From NCBI GenBank assembly GCA_015039365.1, contig WION01000132.1, forward strand, positions 62,001-126,000: 64,000 nucleotides of DNA, given 5' to 3'. Below the pieces are notes generated by a model that ran no database searches, was not told where the DNA came from, and saw only the letters and a program-made list of their open reading frames with translations. A program made the translations under genes and the position numbers. This stretch comes from Amanita rubescens. Taxonomy: Eukaryota > Basidiomycota > Agaricomycetes > Agaricales > Amanitaceae. Shown here in pieces: positions 46,283 to 58,881 of this stretch. Position 1 is the first letter of the stretch; every line of letters starts with the position of its first letter.

Positions 46283-47539
46283 CTAGGGAATATCTTTTTT
46301 ACACGTCCTTTCAGGTATGTAATATCGAATTTCCGTCACAGGGTTAGATGCGAATCTAGCCCTCCTATTGTCTCTATCATCGACAAGTTTGTCGAAAATA
46401 GATTCTTTAGGTAATTTTATGTGAGGAAAGTCTTTATACCGTCCAGGAAGCCTTCCAGTTTCCTGCCATATTCCCATGTCATTACTATATTCGTCAACAA
46501 CCCTTTTCACTTCGGTTCCCTCTTGATTTGAAGGAAACACTCCAGCCGCTCTGCTTTGGGCTCGAGTTTTAGATACGATATATCCCCAACTTGCAATGTT
46601 GGGGGCGCATCTACTCCAGGTAGGTGTTGTTGACTTTCGCCATCCTTTTTGTTCTGTATTACGTTTTAGTTGGGTCTTATATACGTTAAAAGGTGTATTT
46701 ACCTTTCCTTTTTTGTATATTTGAGTGATCTCCTCCGGAAGAGGAATTCTGCCCCTTTCGTCAGATGCGATGCCAAGGAAATGTTGGCGGTACGCATCCG
46801 AATCCAAAGCATTAGGGATATTCGTTTTATTTTTCCATTGACGATTACCCTTATGCCAGTCGTTTTTGGTGACTGGCCTGAATTGGACATGGGCATTGTT
46901 TGGTGGTCCATAGGACCACTCTTCCGGTTTAGTGTTGTGGATCCAAGGCGATCCACGATCTTTGTTATATCGCCAACCTTCGTTGACGATAACAGGTCGT
47001 CCTTGTGGACGAGAGACTGGCCCAACAGCCTTCGCGGCCTTGGCGTATGAGACTAGATTATCTTTATGAGATAAAGATGCACACCTAGTATTTCTAGAAG
47101 ACTGACCTGTTGGGCTCCGCATTGATTTGGGAGCCGTCGGGACTCCTTTATAGTCGAAGACGACTTTTTGTACACAGCGGTGTACGTGATGTATCGCATC
47201 GGGATGCGAACAGTGGCAGCCCTTTGCTGCATGAGGCATATATGGGCGCGAGCCCATGGGAACAGGATACTTTTTATAGTTCCTATTAAGCCTCACAGCT
47301 TGAGGCGCAGAAGTCGGAACAGGAATACGTAATGAAGGTACCATTTCTGGTACCTGTGCCTTTGCAGGCGGCGGCGAATTCTTTGGTAAGGCCCTAACGG
47401 GGGCCTGGAGGTGCCGGGCGCCAGAGTTCGGCAAAGCGTTGCCAAAGGTGTTCTGGCGGGGGCTCCCGCGTGAAAAAGTCGGTGTGCCAGGGGCAACACC
47501 AGTGCGGGACAACAACGAAAAGGAATTTTCGAACGACAT
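46283..47539 (-). CDS. accessory ORF of copia element, unknown function
   Basis: An intact frame of about 418 codons upstream of gag-pol on the same strand; Met at 47539 (MSFENSFSLL) is preferred over an upstream Met at 47602. It is rich in Pro, Arg, Lys and Asn and is predicted to be basic and largely disordered. A cluster CHCSHPDAIHHVHRC near residue 125 could bind zinc. It has no match that I recognise to Gag, Env or known retroelement accessory proteins. Standard Ty1/copia elements do not have a separate ORF here. It ends 193 bp before the gag-pol start, so it needs its own initiation, a spliced RNA or reinitiation. The gag-pol frame lacks a CCHC knuckle, so this protein might supply nucleic-acid binding. 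Confidence 0.75.
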   Translation of the reverse strand: MSFENSFSLLSRTGVAPGTPTFSRGSPRQNTFGNALPNSGARHLQAPVRALPKNSPPPAKAQVPEMVPSLRIPVPTSAPQAVRLNRNYKKYPVPMGSRPYMPHAAKGCHCSHPDAIHHVHRCVQKVVFDYKGVPTAPKSMRSPTGQSSRNTRCASLSHKDNLVSYAKAAKAVGPVSRPQGRPVIVNEGWRYNKDRGSPWIHNTKPEEWSYGPPNNAHVQFRPVTKNDWHKGNRQWKNKTNIPNALDSDAYRQHFLGIASDERGRIPLPEEITQIYKKGKVNTPFNVYKTQLKRNTEQKGWRKSTTPTWSRCAPNIASWGYIVSKTRAQSRAAGVFPSNQEGTEVKRVVDEYSNDMGIWQETGRLPGRYKDFPHIKLPKESIFDKLVDDRDNRRARFASNPVTEIRYYIPERTCKKDIP

Positions 47540-48746
47540 TTTTATATAAAATGAAAAAATGAATTTAAAAATTTTGCTGAAATCAGGAGGTTTAATCATC
47601 ACATAGTTCTTTGGATAAGATCAAAAGAAAGGAATGGGCGTTCAGAGCCTTCAGCCCTTACTAATCCCAGAAAACAGATAATTTGTACGCAAATTGGATG
47701 TTTCGGCACAAGTTTCGCACATCATTGTTTCTTCTTGTCATGCATGTTGAATTTGGTACTAATCGTTATGAAAGGTGTTATTTTAACCAAGATCTATGTC
47801 ACATTGGTATCCACTTCGATGTTTTTAGCATCTAATAACGCAGTAATAATATTTGCGTGGGATATGATCCAATGTAGGTAAGAATAGCCAACCTAAGCGT
47901 CTGACAATAGATTAAAGACTCGGGGATCGGCCCTTGTCCCTTCTTAAACGATCAAATGATAACCGTTTAATCTCTGGAATAACCATGACGATAACGACTG
48001 CATTCCCAAATGCATGAGATAAGTCCATCACTTAGATAGTCTATGGGTCTCAATCCCCTACTAGACGTGTATGTACAAGTATTAAAAATTAATCTAGACA
48101 CCGCTGGGTTACAGCTGAGTGTATTCCTAATCTAGAGAAGTCCCTAAGGGCGCATTCTCGATAGGCAGAGTGTACGGTCCACAATGTGACCTCATCTCAC
48201 CCCTTATACTAGAATCTATTATTACTTGTACATATATTAGGTATTTTACAGGATCGAAAATCCTGATGATGGTATAGCGTGGTTCAATACGTCCAATCAC
48301 ATCACACTGCCCAAGCGGAATACAGTGTGGGACGTTACCCTTTTATACGGTAGGTAATAACCGGTGAAGTTCACACTTCACAAGTGAGCCAATTTCTATT
48401 GACGCAGTAATGGTCCACTGCGAGATTTTTAAGGCGATCTAGGCCAGTTTTTAACGTCATCCAAGACTGTCCCTTGTACAGGGATACTCGTAATTTAGAC
48501 CGCTGAGTAATTAACGGGGTCCCCTTAGCCCTGGGTCCGGGCGTATACAATCCAGGTAAGCGGATGACTCTGAGTCTATCCCTCACTTCCCAGAAGGGTT
48601 AGCCAAGTGCGGTGACTAATCTAACAAGAAAATGAAAACCACACTGGGCGCCTCGCCCAGTTACCTTTGTTTTACCTTTTCTCTCCGTCAATGACTTGAG
48701 AGTGTGCGTCGCTTGGCTTCACAACCAATAGCGCCAAAGGCGTCTG
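47540..48746. other. long untranslated leader of the copia element
   Basis: About 1.2 kb between the primer site and the accessory ORF with no long open frame on the element's strand. Such length could hold packaging and dimerisation signals or allow splicing, but nothing specific is recognisable. Confidence 0.5.
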
Positions 48747-48764
48747 GTTTCGGGGCCCATAACC
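48747..48764 (-). other. primer-binding site, half-tRNA type
   Basis: Directly next to the 5' LTR the minus strand reads GGTTATGGGCCCCGAAACC. GGTTATGGGCCC is complementary to the anticodon-arm region of initiator tRNA-Met (GGGCCCATAACC), as known for Drosophila copia and yeast Ty5, where a cleaved 5' half-tRNA primes synthesis. It is not complementary to a tRNA 3' CCA end. Confidence 0.7.
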
Positions 48765-49469
48765 TGTTGAAACTAGGGGTAACAAGTCCCTAGCGAGCAG
48801 CGCAGTCTAGTACATAGAATGTACTACTTACCGAGTGTGGTGTGGAGTTGTTAAGAGCTTACTGGAGCTGGGGCTCAACAGTAGACAGTAGAGAGGATAA
48901 TAGGATAAGGATTGACGCTACTAGAGTACAGTTTATATACTACTAAACTACAAATAAGTACAAAGAGTCTTATCAGTATGAGTCACAGGTATTTGACTCA
49001 TAAGGCGTCATTCCACAGCAATGCACAGCTATTGTACAGCAATGCATAGCTTTGCACAGCACTTGACTCATCAATTATATTGACTGACTCATCACATTAT
49101 CAATCTTCAATGTGATAGGTCGATAACCATAACGTATATATGTCTTCTATTCTCATGTCAACATATATTCACATCATCAATAGTTCCACTATTATGATTG
49201 GATGATCTTATGAGAATATCGCTAGGATATTCTCATGTCAGAATATGTTCTCATCATCAATCATCCACTATTATGATTGGTAGATGAGTATGAGAATATG
49301 TCGAATATATTCTCATGTCAATATATTATCTCACACTCAATCATCCACTATTATGATTGGTTGAGAGACGAGTAAGTAACTGAGCGTTATTACATTAGTT
49401 AGTGTAAACTAATGATATCACTTATATTTACTATATACTGTATGTATATTGTATATTATAAGTTCAACA
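48765..49469 (-). repeat. 5' LTR of copia element
   Basis: 705 bp with TGTTGAA...TTCAACA ends. It contains three related blocks of the type ATATTCTCATGTCA-ATAT...TCCACTATTATGATTGG in its U3-side half, possible promoter repeats. The sequence is the same as the split copy at 36588-36629/39440-40102. Confidence 0.92.
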
Positions 49470-52400
49470 GAATGGTTTTATCATGGGAGCCAGAGACGAT
49501 GTGCGTGCCATCAGGAGAGAATGCAACTGACCAAACTGTGCCAGTGTGCCCTTTAAACGGTCCAGCGATGATGTCGCCAGTGCGTACATCCCATACTCGA
49601 ATGGTGTTATCAGAGCCGGAGACGATGTGCATGCCATCAGGAGAGAATGCAACTGACAAAACTGAGTCTGTGTGCCCTTTAAATGGTCCAGCGATGATGT
49701 CGCCAGTGCGTGCATCCCATACTCGAATGGTTTTATCATAGGAGCCAGAAACAATGTGCGTGCCATCGGGAGAGAATGCAACTGACGAAACTATGCCCAT
49801 GTACCTTTCAAACAGTCCATCGATGATGTTGCCAGTGTGTGCATCCCATACTCGAATGGTTTTATCATCGGAGCCAGAGATGATGTGCGTGCCATCAGGA
49901 GAGAATGCAACCGACGAAACTGTGCCTGTGTGCTCTTTAAATGGACCAGCGATGATGTCACCAGTGTGTGCATCCCATACTCGAATGGTTTTATCATCGG
50001 AGCCAGAGACGATGTGCGTGCCATCAGGAGAGAATGCAACTGACAAAACTGAGCTTGTGTGCCCTTTTAACGGTCCAGCAATGATGTCACCAGTGTGTGC
50101 ATCCCATACTCGAATAGTTTGATCATAGGAGCCAGAGACGATGTGCATGCCATCAGGAGAGAATGCAACTGATAAAACCGAGCGAGTGTGCCCTTTAAAC
50201 GGTCCAGCGATGATGTCACCAGTGTGTGCATCCCATACTCGAATGGTTTCATCATGGGAGCCAGAGACGATGTGCGTGCCATCAGGAGAGAATGCAACTG
50301 ACCAAACTGAGCCTGTGTTCCCTTTGAATGGTCCAGCGATGATGTCGCCAGTGCGTGCATCCCATACTCGAATGGTTGTATCAGAGGAGCCAGAGACAAT
50401 GTGCGTGCCATCAGGGGCGAATGCAACTGACCAAACTGAGCCTGTGTGCCCTTTAAATGGTCCAGCGATGATGTCGCCAGTGCGTGCATCCCATACTCGA
50501 ATGGTTGTATCAGAGGAGCCAGAGATGATGTGCGTGCCATCAGGAGAGAATGCAACTGACCAAACTGTGCCAGTGTGCCCTTTGAACGGTCCAGCGATGA
50601 TGTCGCCAGTGCGTGCGTCCCATACTCGAATGGTTTTATCATCGGAGCCAGAGACGATGTGTGTGCTATCAGGAGAGAATGCAACTGACATGACCTCTGA
50701 ATCTATTTTCCATATTCCGACAGCTGCACTTGGCCAATGCTCCATTGCACTCCCCTTTATATCTATCATCCCTCGTGTGTGTCCCCAATAGTTTTTACGG
50801 ACAGAACTGGGCCTTGGGCAGAACGGTAATCCAGAAATGTAGATGTGTGGTGTGCTGCGCGAACATGCCCCAGCTGCAAAGCGCGCTGTAAACGCTTCTG
50901 CATCAACTACTTGTTTTCGCATATCAACAGGAGAATCCTTCTACGTGATCTCAGTTTGTAAGCCTAAATCGTAGACATGTTCACTCACCGGCAACCAGTT
51001 CCGTACTATGCGTAGCATCTCTGCAGCTATCCACAAACATCGTTCAAGGTTGAGTACCTCCATCCAAAACAATAGGCGGTGGGTCAGGAAGTCGACGAGG
51101 CTTTTCTGGACCATCTCTGTGAAATTCCCTCGTCGAAGATGCTCGCCCCAGTACCGACACGCGTATGAGAGGGCTGCAGAAATGTATTTCTCGATCCGTT
51201 CCTGCAAGTCTACCACATCCTTGTCGAACACGAATGATGACTCAAGTTTGCAGATGTTGAATTGCAGCTGTGCGTTCATAAGGTCGAAGCAACAGTTGGC
51301 TAGGACTTCACTGTGTTTGATAATTTCACAGTGAAAGTCCCCAGATCGAAGTTTATCAAACAGATAGTCGGGAAATGATGCATGAAAAGTGGAAACCAGT
51401 CCATGTATACCGTCTTGCACATGCAGGATCGATCGTAGTAGTTGTAATGAAAAGTGAACTTGCTCTTCGGTGAGCCTAAGAAGCGACGCCAGGGTTTGGA
51501 CGGTCATCGGCTCCTTTGCGCATACTACTGTATTCAGCGTTAGCCGAATACGATCCATCTCCTGCCTTTCGAGGCGCTCGGGGACAATAGCTGCAGAAAG
51601 AATTGTTGTGTATAACCTATCGAGTTCTGCATGCTGTTTGGTCGACATAGGTTCAGGGACTGGTGCTAGCACTGTCTGCAAGCGACTGCGGTGCACACGA
51701 ACATATCGCACGACGGTAGCGGCATAAATGAACAACTTGCCAGCACGTTTTGCAATCCGTTCCACATCATCGCGCGATGGTGGCGGGGAGATTGAGCCAA
51801 GCTCTTCAGTGAGGTACTTCTTGATATCCGCTTCCACAATCGATCCCTCGATGTCATGCAAATGTAGTACAGAACGCGAGTATTCTGACGCCAACATCGT
51901 CTCACGGATCGCAGGCTCCGGTCTACTTGTGACGAAGAACTTGATGGGCAGGTCCGCCGCGAGCTTCACTAGTGTTTCAAGAAACAACCGAAGCGCGTCA
52001 GCGTCATCGCACTCGTCCAATGCGTCGATTACAATTACTACACCTTCCGGCGTCGCGGTTTTCACCACTTGGATGGGCGCCTGCAATAGCTTCCGGAACT
52101 GCCATCTGACATCTAGCTTGCAGGCCTCTGGGCTCTCTTCTAGGACTTTACAAAGGGCTGATCCAAATGCAGGAGAGTATCGCGCGAGTTGGTATACGAG
52201 TGTGGGGACTATGTTGTTCACGTTGCGGCATGAAGAAGAGGTGCGCGAGCAGAAATAGTTGCCGCCAAGTCGTTGTTCCTTCGCCAACCACTCGCACAAG
52301 GTATATAAAATCGTTGTCTTGCCAGTACCCGCTATGCCATTCATCCAATATACCCTGGCGCCATTCGGATCGTCAGCCCAGTCTTGGATATCCTTGAGGA

Positions 52401-53394
52401 TCTTCTCGCGCGTCTCCGCTGTGCACCCACGCCGCTTGACAGCGGTGGAATAGGCGGAGTTATACCGAGCATCATGTACTGGGGACATGTCATTAAGCAA
52501 CGATGTCTGCCGGTGATTGTAAGCGTAAGACCCAAAGTGTGATCTCGTTATTTGCTTACCTCGCGTAGCTTTCTTGTAACTTCCCAGGTTCGGAGACTAA
52601 TGTCGCTCTATCGGGCCGTTAGATACACGAGCTGGATATGAAAGGTCAGGTACTCACTTGCAATTGGCGAAACAATGATTCTATCTTATGATACCGCTGG
52701 ATTACATCCCCCTGGTCCTGATTCGCTTCAATGGTTCGTATCATCTTGCCGCGATCTTGCTGTTGGCCGATGTATATCAATTCTGCTTTGATTGATCTGC
52801 AAAGCTCGTCACTAACACACGACGCCTGGGCGACTATCTGACACTCACTCTATAATGCGTGCTACGCTGTCGCTAACACCTTCTGCGACGAGCTGGGTTA
52901 CATATGGGGCCAGCGTGTTTGCCATATTTGTGAGTTCCGTTGCAAGTCTTGTGTATTCTTCACGATTGCCTGTGACCACCTACAATGTGAATTAGACATG
53001 GTAAAGAGTGTTAACCGTAACTTACTTGTGCCAGATCCAGACAAGCAACTAACCCAGCTACAGCTGACTTGAGAGGAGGAAACGCAGCTGAGCTCTTTTC
53101 CAGAAGCCTGAGCGCTGTTTCGAGTCCGCTCCATGTCACACCCCAAGCCTTCTTGACTTTATCGGAGGTATCGGTTTCAGGGTAAGAAGATGGACATCCC
53201 GTTTGAAAGACAACGTCTTGAGATCGATTTCCTTCCAAATCCGGCGTCTCGCCAACTTTATCGGCAGAATTTGTCCCAAGGAGAGTAGTAGGAGAAGAAG
53301 GGCGAGGGGTTGACGGAGTAGATCGATGGAATATAGCTCCAAATCGATTTCGCAGGGCCTTTACCTTGGACTTTTTTCCTGGAGGAGACGCCAT

Positions 53395-53766
53395 CGAAGA
53401 ATTCGAAGACCTCGTCAAGGTGCAAGCGAGGAACCTGTCATATTAGGCTATCAATATCTGTCATATATGGAAAGGAACAAACCGAGTGGGAAAAACTTGG
53501 CCACGCTAGTCCGCAATGACTCGCCACCTGGTCTTTCAACCCCTGGCCGAACCGCTCACCAATCGCCTAACCGATTTCTCAACACCACTACCGAGTACGC
53601 GACCGCCATCGACCGCTCTTTTCTTCTACGTTCCGCTCACTGGGAAGTTCGTCGTACCCACGCAAGACACTGTGTTCGGGTCCACGTGAGTGGCTTCTCG
53701 ATCTAGGTCGCAAGCTTTCGGCGTAACGTCCCGACCGCGTTCTGCTGCATCTTTCCTTAGCCTACA
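53395..53766. promoter_or_regulatory. bidirectional intergenic region between NLR and Crinkler genes
   Basis: 372 bp separate the two divergent start codons (53394 minus, 53767 plus). There is no other gene, so both promoters must lie here or overlap the 5' untranslated regions. No defined box is obvious; the half near the Crinkler start is C/T-rich, as in many fungal core promoters. Confidence 0.6.
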
Positions 53767-55617
53767 ATGTCCACACTCTACATCAACTGCTTTTTACCTG
53801 GAACTGACTCATCACAAGTCTTCACGGTCGAGGTTTTGGAGACCGACAACGTTAGCATCCTCAAAAAGTTGATCAAGGAGAAACAGTCCCATCGCCTCAA
53901 TCATGTCCATGCATCAGAGCTTATCCTCAGCCAGGTCTCCCTACCCGTGGATGATGATTTCGAAGAAAGTCTCAAAAACGTTGATCTTACACCATTGAAG
54001 CCCTTCCTACTACTCTCGCAAGTGTTCCCTCACGTCAAATGGGATCACCTGCACATCATCGTTCAAGCACCTAATGGTGAGCCTATTTCGGTCTTTCTCC
54101 ATGTCACAGACAATCTCATAGGGCTTGGGTACCAAAGACGCAGGAGAAGAGGAGAGGAGAGATCGGATCCCTGCCTTGCGTAAAAGTGTGTGTTTTCTTC
54201 CTACTTTTGCCATCCTCGATAAACAACATTTAACAGGATTTCAAAACGTCTTCTTGAAAGCGGGGGCTTCCGCTGATTCAGCAAAGTCATCAAATTACAC
54301 AAAATCACAGATCGCTTACTCTATCTATGACGGTCGCTACAAGGCAAACAAACCCAGGACGAGCGTCGCACCTCCGGTTCAATTGTTTCACCCTGCTTTT
54401 GGACATTTCTTGGATGATATGAAGAGCAATCACGCTCTTCCTGGCGACCTCATTCGTCAAACTATAGAATACATGAAAGCCGCAACGGCGATCTATGCAT
54501 CTGAAGAGAAACGCAGAGAAGAGTTGACACCGCTTCTTTCCGATATCCTTGACGTCAACTTCGCGGAAGTGATGAAAAATACGTTACACTTCATGATTTT
54601 TCTTCAGGAAGATAAAAATGAATTCGGATACGGTGGTTCGGACCCATCGACCCGAGCTGGCTTGTCTGCAATCCGTTATTGGGCTCAGCCGAGGGTATTC
54701 CAAATCCTTTGTATTGAGTTCTGACTGCTCATTTGTTTACTCCTTAGTGTAAAGCCCTTCGAAACGCTACCGTCTGTCCCACATTTCTCTTAGCCACCGC
54801 GGGTCCGTGGATCGCGATCCTCGGTGCCGTCATCACCGACGGCGTGATTGTCCAACGATTAACCGACTACATCTGGGTTGGATTAGACTCCGCTCTAAGT
54901 GAATCGCATATCGCCCAGGTCGCACGAGCCTTTTATGCCCTAAAGGCGAGTCGGGAGAAACTTATCTCATGTTATGAGAATCTGGACCCGATGGGCGATC
55001 TTCCCGCTGATTCGCGCTACTTCCCTTCAATTACTGCTTACCGTCCTCACGGCGGTGGACACGTTAAATTCAAATATGTTGGCTTCTTGGAAAACTGCCC
55101 CGACTGCATCACTCTTCATGCACGGACTGAGACGATGCCGGCTCAGGATATCGTTGTCAAATTTGTCGACCGCTATGGGCGAAAGGCACACCAAATACTT
55201 GCAGATCAGGGTGTAGCACCAAAACTCCTCTATTGTGGATCACCACGCCTCAATGACGATGAACCGTCCTATCAGTCTATCTCCATGGTTGTCATGGAAT
55301 ACATCGATGGCGACATGTTTACTGTGACGAAGAAAAAAATGTCCGAAGAATCGGTAGAAACTGTACGATCGACTGTTCGGCGTGCCCTCGAACTGTTGCA
55401 CAGTCGTGGATTTGTGTTTGGTGATCTCCGTCCACCGAATGTCATGATTACGAAAGATGGTGAAGTCAAGCTGATTGATTTTAACTGGGCTGGAGAGGAA
55501 GGTCAGGCCAAGTATCCTTTGCTAATATCGTCAGAAATTGCTTGGCCAGAGGGTGTTAAAGCGTTGGCTGTGATGAGGAGAGAGTATGACTTGGACATGT
55601 TGAGAAAGTTCTTTTGA
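53767..55617 (+). CDS. Crinkler (CRN) domain fused to kinase-like domain
   Basis: Exons: 53767-54076, 54122-54185, 54237-54694, 54748-55617. The N-terminus (MSTLYINCFLPGTDSSQVF...VSILKKLIKEK...LILSQVSLPVDDDFEESL...HLHIIVQAP) fits the ubiquitin-like CRN header domain. The middle part has FQNVFLKAG and VQLFHPAFGHFLDDM as in fungal CRN-kinase proteins. The C-terminal part is protein-kinase-like: DIVVKFVDRYG (Lys), GVAPKLLYCG, VVMEYIDGD, LHSRGFVFGDLRPPNVMI (catalytic loop, HRD changed to FGD) and LIDFNWAGEEG (DFG changed to DFN). CRN proteins are known as host- or partner-directed effectors that can act in nuclei. No secretion signal is visible. Exon 1 and exon 2 are one base out of phase at the best splice sites (GTGAGC...CATAG), so the junction may carry an indel. 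Divergent neighbour of the NLR gene. Confidence 0.85.
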
Positions 55618-56405
55618 GTTTATTGGCTGTTCCGCCTTTGCGTTGGGCTCATTATGCTCATATTTACCTGTACATAGATTAATGTGTATCTCATAGAATC
55701 ATACCCGTAACCCATGTATGTATAACAAAACGTTAAGCGATACCTGATTACGAATATGATCGACTCTGTTACCCTGGATTGTCACGCTAAGCCTAGTGGA
55801 ATGCGAAATACCCCTGCAGCGCCGGCGAACTGGATCTGATGTTGACGTCAGCCGCAATGTTTCTGATCAAGGAAATTAACTCTACCCGATGAGGAAAAGT
55901 GCGCGGAGTATCGGACATTGTTCGAACCAAGAGCCTGAAGCTCAAGGCCTACGTATCGCAGGTGATATATGCGAAAGAGACTCTTGCGGATTTGTCAGAA
56001 CATTCAGGCTGTCAGATAACTGTAGTACACACGTGCAGTAAAACGGCGAAACAAGTTAGTTCAGCAGTTCTACCCTGAACACCGCAGAATGTTTGTCAAT
56101 CAATCCCCGTCGACGAGAAGGTACAACACGGTACCTAGACCATTCTTGTACAGGAAAAAGCCCCGGAGTATAGTGGAGAAAACGGAATAACACATGCGAC
56201 GGAATTCGTGGCAACCTGGCAAAAATGCTTATCACACGGCACGTAGGAACTTGCATACATTAGTAGTCCAATATTAGCAGATTGAACCGCGCAGGTGTTT
56301 CTCTTACGCTTGACTCCGAATCCGGAACGCAAATCACTACAAGGGGAAGAGAGCACTGTTCAAATGAGCGATATATATACTTGGGGTGTACATTGAATAT
56401 TGATA
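55618..56405. other. intergenic
   Basis: About 790 bp between convergent gene ends (Crinkler-kinase and sedolisin). No RNA gene or repeat seen. Confidence 0.5.
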
Positions 56406-58881
56406 TCAAGACGACAAAATCAAGTCCATCAACTTCACAAAGTTGGGCGTTCCAAATCCAGTAACTAGATCAACCTAGTCAGAACGGCTGTACGTTGCGA
56501 AATGATTGAAATCAAACTCACCTGGATCCCATCCCTCAGTTGCCTATACATATTGAGTCGAAAAACAAATCTGGATGAGAGAATGAATCGCATGACATAA
56601 TATTGTACTTACGTTAAAGCCCGTGGTACCGCATCCTGCGTTGTTTCCGACGGTGACATCATTGAAGGTGGCGCTTACATCTGACAGATAGATCAACGGG
56701 TTCAAGAAACCGAGCGGGTGTCCTTTGGCCTTGAGGTGAACATCATTCAAGAGCGCGACGACGCCCGCGAGGGTTGGAGCAGAAGCAGACGTGCCCCCGA
56801 CCTTGACAGCTTTGCCGCGGACAAATATACGGAAGAGGTCGCCTTGAGCTGATAAGTCAGGATAAGCCTAGGATGTGCCTCAGTTATCACGTGTAGCTGT
56901 GTAACTTTTATACTCACCCGTCCATGCCTGCAAAATGGTCAGTTGAAAGCAATGTCTGGAGATTATGTGACGTACGGGTTGAATAGGCCCTTGTAAAGCC
57001 CCGTAGGAAGCTTATCCAAATACGCTTGAACGGCGTAGTCTTGGTACGCAGGACGCTTGAACTAGTAGAGAATGCAGATTACAGTCGATCCAAACAAAAT
57101 TGTAGTCGTAACTTACGTAGTTGCTAAAACCACCGCCCGAGAAGAATCGACTGACAGCTATTTCGGGATAGTGTTGGGTTGCGCCAACGGTGGTAACGCT
57201 AAGCGCGGCCAGGGAAGATGAGGATTAATATATATAACAATATAGGCAACTGACAAGGGACAACTAGAGTATTGGTCATCCGAGTCAGCGGAAATGTCGA
57301 GATGAAAGGCTTAGGACGTACGATGCAGGAAAAGCGGGTATGAACTGATGGCGGTGATGAGCATCATTGGTAAAGCAAGTCTGATTTCCAGGGTCCGGAT
57401 TACCATCGCCAACACCGGCGTCGCCCGAGGCAAAAATGAGAGAGATTCCCCGTGCACCTGTTTACTGTTAGATTCACATATGGAAAGAGAGGTTAGAAGC
57501 ATGCCTAGCTGAGCGAGGTCTTTGCAAACTCTTTCCGCATAGCTCTTGGGAACTGGATGGCATAAGTTTATGGCGCGCATCGGTTCCAAGGACGCGTACC
57601 TGTCTGTTCATCATCACCGTAGCTGGTGGAAACGACTAAAGGGGTATCTTTGCGACGTAGAACAAAGTCCAACCATACGGCGTACGGCCTGCGATAATGA
57701 GATAAGTACGAAAAATGGTCACGTCGTTTCAAACTCAACTCGTTTGTATTGAATGGCGTAATTTGGTCCGGTTTGAACGGAGGAGTTCCATTTGTAGAAT
57801 AGAAAGTGCCCTGAATGACGATTAGTGGCTTACCCTGGCGAAAATAACAAGACCCACGGGTATCGGGAAAGTAAGACCGAAGGCAACTTCCACGTCAAGG
57901 TCAGCCTCTACGCCAGCCGACGATGGTGTTTGAGGGTCTTTACCACCTAAGGAATATATCAGGAATTTGAAAACCCTAAGCATGAGACAGACAAACCAGT
58001 AACAGAGACGAGGCGGAAGGAACTACCCAGAGCGTCAGGACGCTGATCGGCGTAATATAACTGGAGGTCATGGAAATTGGGATACTGGTTGTCATACCCG
58101 GTGATCCCAATGCTGTTTCCTTTTTCGGTTGGTACGTAGCCCACAGTTTTATATATTTGCTGCAAGCACGACAACGTGATGGTACTGTTGCAGCTTGAGC
58201 TTACGCCGTCGGAGGAGGTGGTCTGAGACTCTTGAAGATCTTGCGTGTCTTCGCCTAGCCATACGACGTTGGACTTCTGGGGCTTGAAACGTCCGAAGAT
58301 GGTCGTTGGTTGAACGGTATCGATATGCTCGTGCAGATGCTGTGGAAGACTATAGCTTGTTGTCCTAACAAGATAATCGCCATCCTTCTCGTGTTGGTAC
58401 ACGTGGTATTTCTGATTCTGTATGAACGACACGTTTTGTATCTGTGGCAACAGGACGGACTTACGGTATCGAGCATCTCTTCTACCAAGCTGACTGGAAT
58501 GGTTATTGTAATCCAGTCTTTAGCAGGGGAACGGTCGATGTGCTCTTCACCAAGACCATAAGTTGAGAGCCAGTCATTTACCGCGTTGAGAGAGTGAGGG
58601 TAAGGAGCGACGAGTTCTTCTACCTCTTCTTTGGAGAGGTGCTGGCCGTAACGAACGTGGGTTGGATCGCTGACCTCATACAAGATGCGTTCCAAAGTGG
58701 GGAAGTGGGGCTGGGGCAAACCAATGCGGAGGGAGACGACGTGGTTGGGGAAAGGAGTGCTGTGCTTAACCCATCCATTTGGAAGGCTGATACTTTCCTT
58801 GACGACGTGCGCGGTGTTTCTTGGGGCGCCGAGGGCGGGCGCAGCGAGCCCAAGTAGGAGGACGGGGTAAAAGCACCTCAT
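56406..58881 (-). CDS. secreted sedolisin-family (S53) peptidase
   Basis: Acid serine-carboxyl peptidase, tripeptidyl-peptidase-like, expected in the medium or vacuole. The N-terminal signal peptide is MRCFYPVLLLGLAAPALG. A pro-kumamolisin activation domain follows (HVVSLRIGLPQPHF, DPTHVRYGQHLSKEEV). Catalytic features: Glu and Asp in GVEADLDVEV, the oxyanion Asp in FASGDAGVG, and the nucleophile in GGTSASAP. A C-terminal calcium-site-like region reads FNDVTVGNNAGCGT, then NATEGWDP, then VTGFGTPNF. It has about ten short introns; the last exon is 56464-56406. Exon junctions checked (VSTSYGDDEQT|VPKSYAERV, GFN|ATEGWDP, WDP|VTGFG) all keep phase. All catalytic residues are present, so it should be active. 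Confidence 0.9.

Noticed and set aside
49412..50791. Plus-strand repetitive ORFs opposite the WD40 array
   Set aside because: They mirror the minus-strand repeats codon for codon and are shadows of the WD40 coding sequence.
50941..50943. In-frame TAG between NACHT and WD40 frames as a nonsense mutation
   Set aside because: A 48-nt intron with GTGAGT donor and CACGTAG acceptor contains the stop and keeps phase, so it is a normal intron end.
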